This document shows, in pieces, positions 42,884 to 53,245 of a stretch of 64,000 nucleotides of DNA (positions within the stretch are counted from its first letter, which is position 1; each line of letters begins with the position of its first letter). A program made the position numbers and the translations under genes. The notes beneath the pieces were generated by a model. That model ran no database searches, had not been told where the DNA came from, and saw only the letters and a program-made list of their open reading frames with translations. Source of the DNA: Emticicia soli (lineage in GTDB: Bacteria; Bacteroidota; Bacteroidia; Cytophagales; Spirosomataceae); assembly GCF_037860775.1 (NCBI RefSeq), contig NZ_JBBEWC010000004.1:124001-188000 (forward strand). Direction: 5' to 3'.

Positions 42884-45800
42884 ATGAAAAAACCTATACT
42901 ATTTCTTACCCTTTTGCTTAGCCTGTTTATTTTTAACACTCATGCCCAGAAAATTAACTTTACTCCTGCCCCTACAAATCCTAAATTAAAACTAGGCCTG
43001 GCACAAATAGCTTCTCTTACCACCAATAATCAACTTGTTGATGTGAGTAGTGTACGAAACTACAACTTGCTTCAATTTAAAGAGCTCAATAAACAAATCA
43101 TGGTTGATGTAATAGCCACGGCAGACGTAGCAGCTTTGCAAAAAGAGCTTACTGCCTCGGCTATTGAAATAATAAGCTACTCGTCGAAAAGAGTTACCTG
43201 TTGGGTAGATGTAGATAAAATCAATGGCCTGATTGAGAACTCAAAAAATATTTCGTGGATACAACCCGTAATTAAGCCACTGAATAACTCCGGCCCTGTT
43301 ATGACCCAAGGCGATTCAGCACAACGCTCAGGCATAGCCAGACAGCTATCAGGATTAAATGGTGCTGGTGTAAAAATCGGCGTTTTATCTGATAGTTATA
43401 ATTTATTAGGCGGAGCCACGGCAGGTGTAAACTCAGGAGAGTTGCCAGGTGTAGGCAACCCAGATGGTTTTACAACCCCTGTAACAGTATTGAGTGAATC
43501 AATGCAAGGCGGTGGTGATGAAGGCCGGGCCATGATTGAAATTATACACGATGTAGCACCAGGTGCGCAGCTATACTATTATTCTGCCTTTAATGGCGAA
43601 GCCGACTTTGCTAATGGTATCAGAGCACTGGCACAAGCAGGATGTAAAATTATTGTTGATGATATTACTTATCTGCTCGAGCCCTTCTTTCAGGATGGCA
43701 TAATTGCACAGGCGGTCGACGAAGTAACGGCAAATTATGGTGTGTCTTATTATTCATCAGCCGGCAACTCAATCAATAGTTCTTATGAAGCCCCTTTTCA
43801 GTTTACTACATTTGAGCCTTTTTTGAATAGCACCGAAACTGCTCATAATTTTGGTACATCGGCCAATCCCCAATACATCTTACCAATCCAGATATCTGGG
43901 GGTATGACCATGACTTTGCAATGGGACGACCCTTATTTTAGCACAGGCAATGGCTCGGCAGGTGCTACTGCCGACCTCGACCTTTATATTTTAGTGCAGG
44001 TCTCCGGAGGCGGCTATCAGGTGGTTAGCTCAAGTACCGATAGCAACATTGGCGGAGACCCGGCTGAAATACTGCAGGTTTATGGCTCTGGCCCTGCCTA
44101 TGTTCTTATTACTAAAAAAGCAGGTACTAATCCTCGTAATATAAAATTTATAGGGTTTCGTGGTTTAAGCTGGTCTAACACCCCATCTGATATTGTGGGT
44201 ATTAAAGCATCAACCATTATTGGCCATCATAATGCTACACACACAATAGCCGTAGGAGCAGCCAGTTATGACAAAACTCCGGCGTATGGTGTTACTCCCC
44301 CATTGCCTGAGTCTTATACCTCTCGTGGAGGCACACCTATCTACCGTTCTATCTCCGGCACTTTGCTTCCAACGCCAGTTGTCAGACAAAAACCAGAAAT
44401 AGTTGCACCTGACAATGCAAACACCTCATTTTTTATTGCCGGGTATGATTATGAAAATGATGGCAAACCTAATTTCAATGGTACTTCTGCGGCTGCTCCG
44501 CATGCAGCAGCAGTTGCCGCATTAATGCTACAAGGCAACCCGGGCCTAAGTCCAAATGCTATCAAAACGGCTCTTATTAACTCGTGTGTAGATATGGATG
44601 ACCCCTCAACTCCCACTTTCGACACAGGTTTTGATTATGCTACCGGAAACGGGCTCATAAGAGCTGATGCAGCGGTTTTAAGCACGCTGAACCCAAACTG
44701 CCCAACTGCTAGTGTTAGTATAACACGACCAACTACTTTCTGTGAAGGTGACTCGGTAATATTTGATGCCAACAGCGCCTTAGGTTATACGTTTCAATGG
44801 AAACGAAACAATACCGATTTGCCAGGGCAAACACAGGCACGCTTCATAGCTAAAGAATCAGGTTTGTATTCGGTAGCTATTACCAACCTCAACTGTACGC
44901 TGGTGTCTTCACCTATAAAAATTACAGGTAAACTAGGCGTTCCTACACCTACTACTGTAAACCGCACCATCAGCCAAGGCACTACAATTACTGCCGGAAA
45001 TGGACTACAAGCCAGTAGTAATTGCCATCCAATGCAAACTTTTACTTATTCGGGGCCAGTTATTGGCTATGACAACGGTAATAAAAGCGGTTCTGACCCT
45101 ACAGTAACAATTGCAGGCATGAATGGCAATATTGTGCTTACAAGGGTTTCTATCAGATGGCGCAAAAGAAATGGAGGGACTATCAACGACTGTGGTACAA
45201 CAGGTGGTAACGCTAACCCTTTCAATAATGAAATATCATTTAAAATTATTGCCCCCAACAATACAACAATAAACCTGCTCAATGCCAGTACTTATTCAGT
45301 TTCAGGTACTTATGTTGGTGTGGTTACAACAGTATTTGAAGATGGTAATAGTGCGGTAGGTTCAAGCCCCGCTTCAGGTACATTTAGTCCTGCTCAAAGT
45401 TTGTCTATGCTAGATGGCACAAGCCCTAACGGTATCTGGAAGCTAATAGCCAATGATAACGCACCTGCCGACCCTCTATGTGTAGAGAGTTTTTCGGTTA
45501 CAGTTTATACTACAGGCGCAGGCTCGGCAAGCAGTATTACCTGGTGGGATGCCCCAACAGGTGGCACACAGGTAGGCACAGGCAATGAGTTTATACCAAC
45601 TAATACCGCAATTGGTACTTATACCTACTATGCCGAAGCTGGTTGTGCAGGCAGTGGATTAAGTTGCCAGACTAGCATCAGAAAACCCGCTACGCTTACT
45701 ATTGTGCAAGGTTGTGTAACACAAGCCGGGAGCGTAAATACCAGTGCTACTGTATGTGCTGGTAATAACAGCGGTACGCTTACCTTGACTGGACACACAG

Positions 45801-47098
45801 GTACTATTCTCAGGTGGGAGTCTTCGACCAACGATTTTGCCACTTTTACAACAATTAACAATATCAGTACTACTCTTAGTTATTCTGCATTAACACAAAC
45901 TACACAGTACAGAGCCATAGTAAAAAATGGTGTATGCAGCGAAGCGGCAGCTACGCCTGCCACTATTACAGTTACGACTATTAACGCCACAGCAAGTAAT
46001 ACAGGCCCTTATAATGTAGGGCAAACCATTCAGTTAAGCGGCTCTGGTGGTAGTACTTACAGTTGGACGGGTCCAAATAGTTTTAGCAGCAGTAATAACC
46101 CTGCAAATATTAGCAATGCTACTGTTGGCATGACAGGCACTTATACAGTTACGGTTACACAAGGTACTTGTACTGCTACTGCCACAACTTTTGTATTGGT
46201 AAGTAATAATGACCCTTGTAGCAAAGTAGTAGATTTTGATTATGTATTAGCCGGAACACCGTTCGATTATAAATTTCCGTTGGAGAATAATATGGTAATT
46301 GCACAGGTTCCTGAAGAAACCTCTATTATACTAAACCCTATTTGTCCGTCGGTTGTTATTGAGAGCTTCAGAATTGTTTTACAAGGTCCTGCTCCTTTCC
46401 AGAATGTTGAAACCATAGAAAATGTGCCTATTTATGCACTTTTCAACAATACAGGCAATACGGTGCTGGGCCGCCACTTACCTGTTGGCAACTATACATT
46501 AACCGTAACAGGCTACAACCAAAGCAATTTGCAAGGTAATGTAACCTATGGCCCTACGGCTATTAATTTCAGCATTGTTGCCAGCAATGCAGCTATTGCA
46601 ACGCCTACCTTCAATATTAACTCACTTTGCGCAGGTGGTACAAATACCTTTAATGTCAACTTTGGTACAACAGGCACATTTTTGCCGGGCAATCAGTTCG
46701 AAGTTCAATTATCAGATTTATATAGTTCTTTCGATAACCCGGTTGTGATTGGTACTTCAAACAGTGCAGGTAATGTAGCTTGTACTATTCCGGCTAATGT
46801 AGTGGCAGGCGGCCAATATAAAATTAGGGTGGTTTCTACAAACCCTACTATTAATGGCAATTCTAATGGTACAACTATTACTATTACATCAAGCGTTTTA
46901 AGCCTTGTGAGTCCGGGCGATAACTACAGCGGTGTTACTGTAATTCAGAAGGCCGGAGAAACCATTAACGCAAATAATAAAATATTTGCACCATCAAATG
47001 TGAGCTATGAAGCCGGTAATGCAATTATTCTGGGAACAGGTTTTCAGGCTGATAATAACACGGTTTTCAGGGCTGAAATAAAGGCTTGCTATAATTAA
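42884..47098 (+). CDS. Large secreted S8 serine peptidase with P-domain, Ig-like domains and 3-coathanger end
   Basis: ATG 42884 is chosen over a TTG at 42857 because it opens a signal peptide (MKKPILFLTLL...HAQ); 1404 aa. A subtilase domain spans about 125-600, with Asp170 (KIGVLSDSYN), His222 (MIEIIHDVAPGA) and Ser535 (FNGTSAAAPHA). An Ig-like domain follows (about 608-690), then a proprotein-convertase P-domain (about 692-875), further Ig/PKD-like domains rich in Thr, Ser and Asn (885-1330), and a last domain of about 70 residues with ISYEAGNAIILGTGFQ-type pattern (VSYEAGNAIILGTGFQADNN) ending in Cys. That last domain is shared with 2560-4140. It is likely cell-surface or secreted and degrades proteins. 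Confidence 0.9.
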   Translation: MKKPILFLTLLLSLFIFNTHAQKINFTPAPTNPKLKLGLAQIASLTTNNQLVDVSSVRNYNLLQFKELNKQIMVDVIATADVAALQKELTASAIEIISYSSKRVTCWVDVDKINGLIENSKNISWIQPVIKPLNNSGPVMTQGDSAQRSGIARQLSGLNGAGVKIGVLSDSYNLLGGATAGVNSGELPGVGNPDGFTTPVTVLSESMQGGGDEGRAMIEIIHDVAPGAQLYYYSAFNGEADFANGIRALAQAGCKIIVDDITYLLEPFFQDGIIAQAVDEVTANYGVSYYSSAGNSINSSYEAPFQFTTFEPFLNSTETAHNFGTSANPQYILPIQISGGMTMTLQWDDPYFSTGNGSAGATADLDLYILVQVSGGGYQVVSSSTDSNIGGDPAEILQVYGSGPAYVLITKKAGTNPRNIKFIGFRGLSWSNTPSDIVGIKASTIIGHHNATHTIAVGAASYDKTPAYGVTPPLPESYTSRGGTPIYRSISGTLLPTPVVRQKPEIVAPDNANTSFFIAGYDYENDGKPNFNGTSAAAPHAAAVAALMLQGNPGLSPNAIKTALINSCVDMDDPSTPTFDTGFDYATGNGLIRADAAVLSTLNPNCPTASVSITRPTTFCEGDSVIFDANSALGYTFQWKRNNTDLPGQTQARFIAKESGLYSVAITNLNCTLVSSPIKITGKLGVPTPTTVNRTISQGTTITAGNGLQASSNCHPMQTFTYSGPVIGYDNGNKSGSDPTVTIAGMNGNIVLTRVSIRWRKRNGGTINDCGTTGGNANPFNNEISFKIIAPNNTTINLLNASTYSVSGTYVGVVTTVFEDGNSAVGSSPASGTFSPAQSLSMLDGTSPNGIWKLIANDNAPADPLCVESFSVTVYTTGAGSASSITWWDAPTGGTQVGTGNEFIPTNTAIGTYTYYAEAGCAGSGLSCQTSIRKPATLTIVQGCVTQAGSVNTSATVCAGNNSGTLTLTGHTGTILRWESSTNDFATFTTINNISTTLSYSALTQTTQYRAIVKNGVCSEAAATPATITVTTINATASNTGPYNVGQTIQLSGSGGSTYSWTGPNSFSSSNNPANISNATVGMTGTYTVTVTQGTCTATATTFVLVSNNDPCSKVVDFDYVLAGTPFDYKFPLENNMVIAQVPEETSIILNPICPSVVIESFRIVLQGPAPFQNVETIENVPIYALFNNTGNTVLGRHLPVGNYTLTVTGYNQSNLQGNVTYGPTAINFSIVASNAAIATPTFNINSLCAGGTNTFNVNFGTTGTFLPGNQFEVQLSDLYSSFDNPVVIGTSNSAGNVACTIPANVVAGGQYKIRVVSTNPTINGNSNGTTITITSSVLSLVSPGDNYSGVTVIQKAGETINANNKIFAPSNVSYEAGNAIILGTGFQADNNTVFRAEIKACYN

Positions 47099-47163
47099 TT
47101 GTAAAAAATAGTTGTTTTTTCTATTAAAATTTGAATATTCTTTTTTTTATGATAAAATATTAA

Positions 47164-47171
47164 TAATTTTG
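47164..47171 (+). promoter_or_regulatory. -7 element before rpmE (TAATTTTG)
   Basis: TAATTTTG is a full TAnnTTTG match 45 bp before the L31 start. There is no TTG at the right distance upstream, where the sequence is a T-run instead. Confidence 0.4.
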
Positions 47172-47215
47172 CAACCCGTTTTAGCGATTTTAAGAAGTTC
47201 AATACAAATACAGCA

Positions 47216-47461
47216 ATGAAAAAAGATATTCATCCAAATTATAGACCAGTTGTTTTCTGGGATTTGTCGTCAGATTACAAATTTTTAACACGCTCATGTG
47301 TTAATACGAAAGAAAGCATCGTTTGGGAAGATGGTCAAGAATACCCTGTTTACAAAGTAGAGGTTAGTTCACAATCACACCCATTCTATACTGGTAAAAA
47401 TGTATTGCTTGATACAGCCGGTCGTGTTGATAAATTCAACAAACGTTACGGTAAAAAATAA
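47216..47461 (+). CDS. rpmE2: 50S ribosomal protein L31, type B
   Basis: This 81-aa protein starts MKKDIHPNYRPVVFWDLSS and carries the insertion and KVEVSSQSHPFYTGK region of type B L31. Only one Cys is present, so it is the zinc-free (C-minus) form. It sits in the large subunit near the central protuberance. It is monocistronic with its own terminator. Confidence 0.96.
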   Translation: MKKDIHPNYRPVVFWDLSSDYKFLTRSCVNTKESIVWEDGQEYPVYKVEVSSQSHPFYTGKNVLLDTAGRVDKFNKRYGKK

Positions 47462-47478
47462 TTATCAGATATACGTAC

Positions 47479-47516
47479 AAAAAAGGTCTTTTAGAACATT
47501 CTGAAAGACCTTTTTT
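47479..47516 (+). terminator. Hairpin terminator after L31
   Basis: AAAAAAGGTCTTT pairs with AAAGACCTTTTTT, and an inner TAGAA/TTCTG extension includes one G-T pair; a T-tract follows. It is 17 bp after the stop. Confidence 0.85.
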
Positions 47517-47531
47517 GTTTAAAAAATAATC

Positions 47532-47561
47532 TTGAAGCTCCGATTATTTTGAATATTTTTG
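47532..47561 (+). promoter_or_regulatory. Bacteroidota-type promoter for the membrane AraC regulator
   Basis: TTG (47532-47534), 19 bp, TATTTTTG (47554-47561), followed after 30 bp by ATG 47592. It directly follows the L31 terminator. Confidence 0.6.
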
Positions 47562-47591
47562 TGTAAAAGCTATGCTAAAACTTCAAGACTC

Positions 47592-48659
47592 ATGGGTATC
47601 AGGCAAGAGTTAATGTTTTTCTTTAGTGGCTTGGGCGCTTTCAATGGTTTGCTTTTAGCTACCTATTTTTTATTCTTCAAAAAGAATCGAAACTTTACCG
47701 GATTCCTGCTAGGTCTATTACTATTTTTCCTGAGTGTCAGAATCGGTAAATCGGTATTTTTGGTTTTTAAGCCTGATTTAGACCGCATTTACCTACAAAT
47801 AGGCCTATCAGCTTGTTTTTTTATTGGCCCTACGCTGTTTTATCTCATAAAATCTATTCGTGAGCATACCGTAGATTTACTTACCTACTGGAAGCGAAAT
47901 TTTGTTTTTCATCTGGCAATTATTCTTTCTATAGGTGTAATTTTTCCTTATGAAGCATACCCTGCCCCTTGGTACTATGTCATTAGAGGCATTTATCTAC
48001 AATGGTTTCTGTATATGGTGGCTACAGGATTCGTCATGAAAGATACCATAGTTAAAGCCTATAAGCGACAAGAAAAATTAAACCTCTCTGAGCAGTTTCA
48101 ATTATTATTATTGGCAGGCAATAGCATCATTGTTATCGGTTATATATTTTTCATGTTCAATATCGTAGAAGGCTCTTATATAAGCGGTCCGCTCTCTTTT
48201 ACGCTTATTCTATATATCAGTCTCTTGTTTTTGATAAAAAAAGAAAAGATGGATAATCTTTTGTTTGCTCCACAAGACCGATATGCTAACAAAAAAATAG
48301 CCGACGAGCAAGCTAATACTTTAGCACATAAACTTGAGCAATTATTAAAAGAGCAGGCATTATATAAAGACCCTGACCTTAAACTGAACGATTTATCGAA
48401 AAAACTCAATATTTCAGGGCATCAACTTTCACAATTACTAAACGATAATCTGGGTAAAAGCTTCTCTACTTATATCAACGAATACCGTATCGAAGAAGCC
48501 TGCAGAATGATTATCGAGCAGCCTAACCTTACGCTTGAAGCCATCGGCTATGAGGTTGGCTTCAACGCTAAATCTACCTTTTATACAACTTTTAAAAAAT
48601 TAAAGAATACCACACCTATGCTTTATAAAGAACAAACAGAGAAACAAAAAACCATATAA
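47592..48659 (+). CDS. Membrane-bound AraC-family regulator
   Basis: The frame opens at TTG 47559, which overlaps the predicted -7 element; ATG 47592 is chosen, giving 355 aa. The N-terminal part (about 5-220) has about seven hydrophobic segments with RIYLQIGLSACFFIGPTLFYLIKSI, the usual membrane sensor of this group. Then comes a cytoplasmic AraC domain with LKLNDLSKKLNISGHQLSQLLND and NLTLEAIGYEVGFNAKSTFYTTFKK. It probably senses an envelope or extracellular signal. The outer-membrane receptor gene directly downstream is the obvious candidate target. Confidence 0.9.
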   Translation: MGIRQELMFFFSGLGAFNGLLLATYFLFFKKNRNFTGFLLGLLLFFLSVRIGKSVFLVFKPDLDRIYLQIGLSACFFIGPTLFYLIKSIREHTVDLLTYWKRNFVFHLAIILSIGVIFPYEAYPAPWYYVIRGIYLQWFLYMVATGFVMKDTIVKAYKRQEKLNLSEQFQLLLLAGNSIIVIGYIFFMFNIVEGSYISGPLSFTLILYISLLFLIKKEKMDNLLFAPQDRYANKKIADEQANTLAHKLEQLLKEQALYKDPDLKLNDLSKKLNISGHQLSQLLNDNLGKSFSTYINEYRIEEACRMIIEQPNLTLEAIGYEVGFNAKSTFYTTFKKLKNTTPMLYKEQTEKQKTI

Positions 48660-48804
48660 AAACCTCACTATCAATCAATTATTTTCATACATTTTCTCTA
48701 CAAAGTTCGGTTTTATAATTCCGAACTCCTGATTTCTAAAATCTGAACCGCTGGTTTTTCTTCAAAAATTACATTTGGCAAATATTTGTCTAAATGTTAA
48801 TATT

Positions 48805-51198
48805 ATGTCTAAGTCATTGCTTTTAAGCATTATTTTTGCTTTTTCTAGTTTTCTCACAATTGCCCAAACTACTATCAAAGGCAAAGTACTTGATAGTACC
48901 AATAAACAAGGCGTTCCGTTTGTTAATGTATCATTGCTTGCTGCGCAGGACTCAAGCTTAATCAAAGGAGCTATAAGCGATTCCACCGGATTTTTTGAAC
49001 TCTCAGCCATACCGAGAGCTAATTACATTTTACTCTTTTCGTCAGTCGAACATCAAAAGCTTTATCAGCGTATCTCATTAGAAAATACTACACAACCTGT
49101 TTTTCAGATGTCAGACGTGTTGCTCACTACTGCCAATCAATTGCTTAATGAAGTAAACGTACAAGCTGATAAAATACAACTTCAACAGTCAGATGAAAAA
49201 TTGAAGGTAAGTATTGCTGGGAATAAGCTCTTTACTACCTCTATTAATGGGTATGATATACTAAAGAAAATACCTGGCGTACAGCTTAATAATGATGGAA
49301 GTTTATCGATGTCAGGCGGTATAGTTCCTACCATATTTATCAATGGCAAGCCTATGCCCATGAGTGCCGAACAATTACAGAATTACTTGAACAGCCTTAC
49401 ACCCGAAATGATTGAGTCAATAGAACTCATCTCAAATCCATCAGGCAGGTACGATGCCGAATTTAAAGCAATTATCGACATCAGACTGGAAACTGATAAA
49501 ACCTTGGGCTGGAAAGGTAATTATACGAACAACCTGCAACAAAATGATTACACTCTAGCGAATAATAACCTCACATTAACTTACAATACTCTTCAGATAG
49601 CTTATACAGCACGAATAGGCTATTTGACAGGTGCTACGCCATACCGATACAGAGCTTTGCAACACCAAGCTAATACTAATATTATGCGCACCGATACATG
49701 GCTAAAAACCAATAATAATAACCTGAACCTACAACTTGAAGCAGAGTATCATATCAAAAAGAATCAGAATATCGGTATAATACTACGTACCAATCAACTT
49801 AATAGAAAAGCCGTAGCAGACAATACATTGCATTTTACTAATGCGACCGATGAATTGGTGCTCTCAAACATTAACAGCATTAATAAAAACACACCAAAAC
49901 AACATAATTATGGCATTAACCTGAGCTATGATGCTCAATTTGGTAAAAGTAAGTTGCAACTGCTTGGCATAGCTTCAGATATTAATAATCATCTGACCGA
50001 AGACATTCAGAATACACAAACGCTTAACGGAAATTTACTCAATTATTGGAAGACAAATCTTGAAAATAATATCTCTATCCGCTCAGCGCAGGCAGATTTC
50101 AACACTGGTATCCAAAAAGGTAAATTGGAGGCAGGTATCAAGTTTGCTACAATAAGCACAAAGAATAATTTGGTGTATGATACCTTGAACAAAGACAACA
50201 CTTTTGTACTCGACCTCGGCCGAACCAATAATTTTCATTACAACGAATACATTTCAGCCGCCTATGCTGCCTATGGCAATAAATGGGGTAAGCTTAGTTA
50301 CAAAATAGGTCTACGTGTCGAAAATACCCATACCATCGCCAATGCCATTACTAACAACAAAATTACAGAGCGTAATTACCTAAAATGGTTGCCAAGTATT
50401 AACCTCACTTATCCTCTTGCCAATGAGCAACAGCTTACAGCCGCTTATACACATCGCATGACACGCCCCGGCTTTGAAGCCCTGAATCCGTTTCGGTTTT
50501 ACCTCAGCCCTCTAAACTATTGGGTTGGTAATCCGTATCTCTTAGCTTCTACAACCCAGCAATTGAGTATATCTTATACCCGAAAGAATTACTATTTGTT
50601 GCTTAATATAGGCAAGGAAAATGACCCAATGACCCGTTACCCTGAGTATAACCGCGTTACAAATGTATTGGAGTATCTGGGTACAAATCTACCTTATAAC
50701 CAATTTGCTACGCTAGAAGCCAGCATACCTGTTACAATAAAAAAATGGTGGCGAATGAACCATAATCTTGGTTTGTATTATAAAAAAGACCAGACACCGT
50801 ATCATGGCGTAGTTTACCAGATTCCGATTAAACATTATATGATAAATGGCAGCCAGATATTTACCCTTGCAAAAGATTTTACACTTGATATTTACTACTA
50901 CTATGTAGCCCAAAGAGGAAGTGGGCTCTATATTTTTAAGCCCATTTATTACCTAGACTTAGGCTTACAGAAAACCTGGCTGACTGGAAGACTGAATACT
51001 AAGCTTAACGTGCAGGATATTTTTAATACTAACTACCTCCAACTGATTTTCAGAGAAAAAAGTATTATCGATAATGAATTATCGCATTGGTACGGCAATC
51101 AGAAAGTAGTATTCTCTATAACTTATAGTTTCGGGAAATCAAACTATAAAACCCGACAAAGTACCCGAAACGAGGAAGAAAGTAGGGTAAGTAATTAA
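48805..51198 (+). CDS. Outer-membrane beta-barrel receptor (TonB-dependent/OMP_b-brl_3 type)
   Basis: The ATG at 48805 (MSKSLLLSIIFAFSSFLTIAQ) gives a signal peptide and 797 aa; a TTG at 48775 is rejected. A carboxypeptidase-regulatory-like domain comes first (TTIKGKVLDSTNKQGVPFVNVSLL, about 24-105). A plug-like part follows (KKIPGVQLNNDGSLSMSGG, IESIELISNPSGRYDAE), then a large barrel of the OMP_b-brl_3 group. A TACATTTG -7-like element at 48770 has no clear -33. The gene follows the AraC regulator by 145 bp; the ligand is unknown. Confidence 0.88.
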   Translation: MSKSLLLSIIFAFSSFLTIAQTTIKGKVLDSTNKQGVPFVNVSLLAAQDSSLIKGAISDSTGFFELSAIPRANYILLFSSVEHQKLYQRISLENTTQPVFQMSDVLLTTANQLLNEVNVQADKIQLQQSDEKLKVSIAGNKLFTTSINGYDILKKIPGVQLNNDGSLSMSGGIVPTIFINGKPMPMSAEQLQNYLNSLTPEMIESIELISNPSGRYDAEFKAIIDIRLETDKTLGWKGNYTNNLQQNDYTLANNNLTLTYNTLQIAYTARIGYLTGATPYRYRALQHQANTNIMRTDTWLKTNNNNLNLQLEAEYHIKKNQNIGIILRTNQLNRKAVADNTLHFTNATDELVLSNINSINKNTPKQHNYGINLSYDAQFGKSKLQLLGIASDINNHLTEDIQNTQTLNGNLLNYWKTNLENNISIRSAQADFNTGIQKGKLEAGIKFATISTKNNLVYDTLNKDNTFVLDLGRTNNFHYNEYISAAYAAYGNKWGKLSYKIGLRVENTHTIANAITNNKITERNYLKWLPSINLTYPLANEQQLTAAYTHRMTRPGFEALNPFRFYLSPLNYWVGNPYLLASTTQQLSISYTRKNYYLLLNIGKENDPMTRYPEYNRVTNVLEYLGTNLPYNQFATLEASIPVTIKKWWRMNHNLGLYYKKDQTPYHGVVYQIPIKHYMINGSQIFTLAKDFTLDIYYYYVAQRGSGLYIFKPIYYLDLGLQKTWLTGRLNTKLNVQDIFNTNYLQLIFREKSIIDNELSHWYGNQKVVFSITYSFGKSNYKTRQSTRNEEESRVSN

Positions 51199-51200
51199 TT

Positions 51201-52082
51201 TTACTTTGATGGCTTTAAAAACGGATGCAAAACAACTGATAACAATATCAGTACACCACCTATATAAAAACCGGTAGTCATACGCTCTTTTTCGCCAAAG
51301 ATGAAATAAGCTAGCAGAATGCCATAAATAGGCTCCATGTTGATAGAAAGATTAAGCGTAAATGCCGATATTTTTTTCAGCAGTTTTATCATTTCGTTAT
51401 AAGGATACACCGTACATACCAAGCCCAGCACAGCTATCCAAATCCAGTCTGTCGGGCTTGGTATCAACTGAAAATTAGTATCAGGTGCAGCATAGATAAT
51501 TATCGGAATAAGCACCCACGAAGCCACAAACGCCCCAGCCATTTCGTAAAACGTAATGGTTTGGGCTTCGTATTTTTGGGCAAACTGTGCATTTAATACC
51601 GAAAATATTGTAGCCAGCAAAGCAGCTATAATTCCAATTATAATACCTGTTAGGTATTTGTATTCAAATTTAAACACAAAGTACATTCCGGCTACTACAA
51701 GCACGCCTAACAAAACCTCTATCCAACTGATTTTTGTTTTTTTAACGATAGGCTCCAGGATACTCGTAAAAAACGAAGTAACCGAAAAAGTAACCAGGCT
51801 AATAGCAATGGTAGAAACTCTTGCCGAGCCAAAGAAACACATCCAATGTAATGCTATAATAGCCCCAACACCTAACAAGGGTAAGCTATCACGGAATGGG
51901 ATAAGAATATTTCTTTTCTGGATACGTGCTACTACATACATACCCAGCGAGGCAAGCAAGGTACGGTAAAATACTACTCCCAAAGCAGATACATCGGTCA
52001 GCCGACCCAAAATGGCCGTAAAGCCCAGAATAACAACAATCAGATGAAGTTTAAGGTAATCTTGCGGTGATGCTTTGGTCAT
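51201..52082 (-). CDS. DMT-superfamily (EamA) transporter
   Basis: This 293-aa protein has ten hydrophobic segments arranged as two EamA repeats, with the family pattern GVVFYRTLLASLGMYVV and, in the second repeat, SINMEPIYGILLAYFIFGEKERMT. It probably exports or imports a small metabolite across the inner membrane. Its stop is 2 bp from the stop of the receptor gene, convergent, with no hairpin. Confidence 0.9.
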   Translation of the reverse strand: MTKASPQDYLKLHLIVVILGFTAILGRLTDVSALGVVFYRTLLASLGMYVVARIQKRNILIPFRDSLPLLGVGAIIALHWMCFFGSARVSTIAISLVTFSVTSFFTSILEPIVKKTKISWIEVLLGVLVVAGMYFVFKFEYKYLTGIIIGIIAALLATIFSVLNAQFAQKYEAQTITFYEMAGAFVASWVLIPIIIYAAPDTNFQLIPSPTDWIWIAVLGLVCTVYPYNEMIKLLKKISAFTLNLSINMEPIYGILLAYFIFGEKERMTTGFYIGGVLILLSVVLHPFLKPSK

Positions 52083-52219
52083 TTTATTATTAGCTTAGGG
52101 AGTGTAATGTAACGGTTTGTTGAAACCATATACAAACAGCCAAAGGTAATGAATTGTAGGCGTAGAAGAAAAAATTGCATTGAATAAGTGGACAAGGAAG
52201 CAAAGCCTAAACATTTCGG

Positions 52220-53164
52220 ATGATTTCAATGTTTAAAAACTACAAAAAAACACTAAACAACGTGAATATTTTAATTACCGGAGGCACCGGGCTTGTTGGC
52301 AAGCACCTGACAAAGCTTTTGCTAAGCAAAGGCTACAAGGTATCTTTTTTGAGCCGCAAAAAGGAACAAATACCAAATGTAAAAGTGTATCAATGGAATA
52401 TAGAAAAAGGCCAGATAGAGGCTGATGCCTTGACAAATGTTGATTACATTGTGCATTTGGCAGGCGCTGGAATTGCCGATAAGCGATGGACAGATAAACG
52501 TAAGCAAGAAATTATAGACTCTCGGATAAAACCAATACAGTTACTTAATAAACATTTACAGACACATAAAATAAAACTAAAAGCTTTTGTATCTGCTTCA
52601 GCTATTGGTTTTTATGGTGGTGATACCGGAGAAACAAGGCTCGATGAAAACAGTAATGCAGGGAATGATTTTCTGGCTACCTGCACCAAAATATGGGAAA
52701 CCGAAACAAAAAACTTTACACAAGCTGAAAGAACCGTAAGCCTTCGTACGGGCATTGTATTAAGCGAAGCCGGAGGTGCATTACCTAAACTTGCACAGCC
52801 TATTAAATTAGGCGTAGGCTCTCCGTTAGGTAGCGGAAAACAATGGATGTCGTGGATACATATTGATGATATGTGCCAATTGTATCTACAAGCTATTGAA
52901 GACAAAAAAATGCATGGCCCTTATAATGCAGTAGCTCCTGAGCCTATCAGGAACGAAGAAATGACCAAAACAGTAGCAGAAGTTCTAAAACGCCCGCTCT
53001 GGTTACCTAATATTCCATCGTTTGCTATAAAACTGCTGTTTGGCGAGCTAGCTATTACTGTTCTAGGAGGCAATTATGTAAAAAATAAGCGAGTAAGCGA
53101 AGAGGTATCTTTTTCTTATGAGTTTCCTAGACTTAAAGAAGCCCTTGAGAATTTGTACGCCTAG
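52220..53164 (+). CDS. TIGR01777 family SDR-type epimerase-like protein
   Basis: This protein of up to 314 aa has the nucleotide-binding loop ILITGGTGLVGKHL (about 17-30), FVSASAIGFYGG near the active site, and a C-terminal DUF1731-like segment RPLWLPNIPSFAIKLLFGE. The start is unsure: ATG 52220, ATG 52229, or GTG 52261, which would leave the normal short N-terminus. TIGR01777 proteins are related to YfcH and Slr1223 and are of uncertain role. Sugar-nucleotide chemistry is not implied. Confidence 0.88.
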   Translation: MISMFKNYKKTLNNVNILITGGTGLVGKHLTKLLLSKGYKVSFLSRKKEQIPNVKVYQWNIEKGQIEADALTNVDYIVHLAGAGIADKRWTDKRKQEIIDSRIKPIQLLNKHLQTHKIKLKAFVSASAIGFYGGDTGETRLDENSNAGNDFLATCTKIWETETKNFTQAERTVSLRTGIVLSEAGGALPKLAQPIKLGVGSPLGSGKQWMSWIHIDDMCQLYLQAIEDKKMHGPYNAVAPEPIRNEEMTKTVAEVLKRPLWLPNIPSFAIKLLFGELAITVLGGNYVKNKRVSEEVSFSYEFPRLKEALENLYA

Positions 53165-53245
53165 TTTTATGTTTGTATTTTTTCTTTTTTCTCAGAAGCA
53201 AACTACAAAATTTATTACCTTGCGCTCAAAATTATATTTCATACC

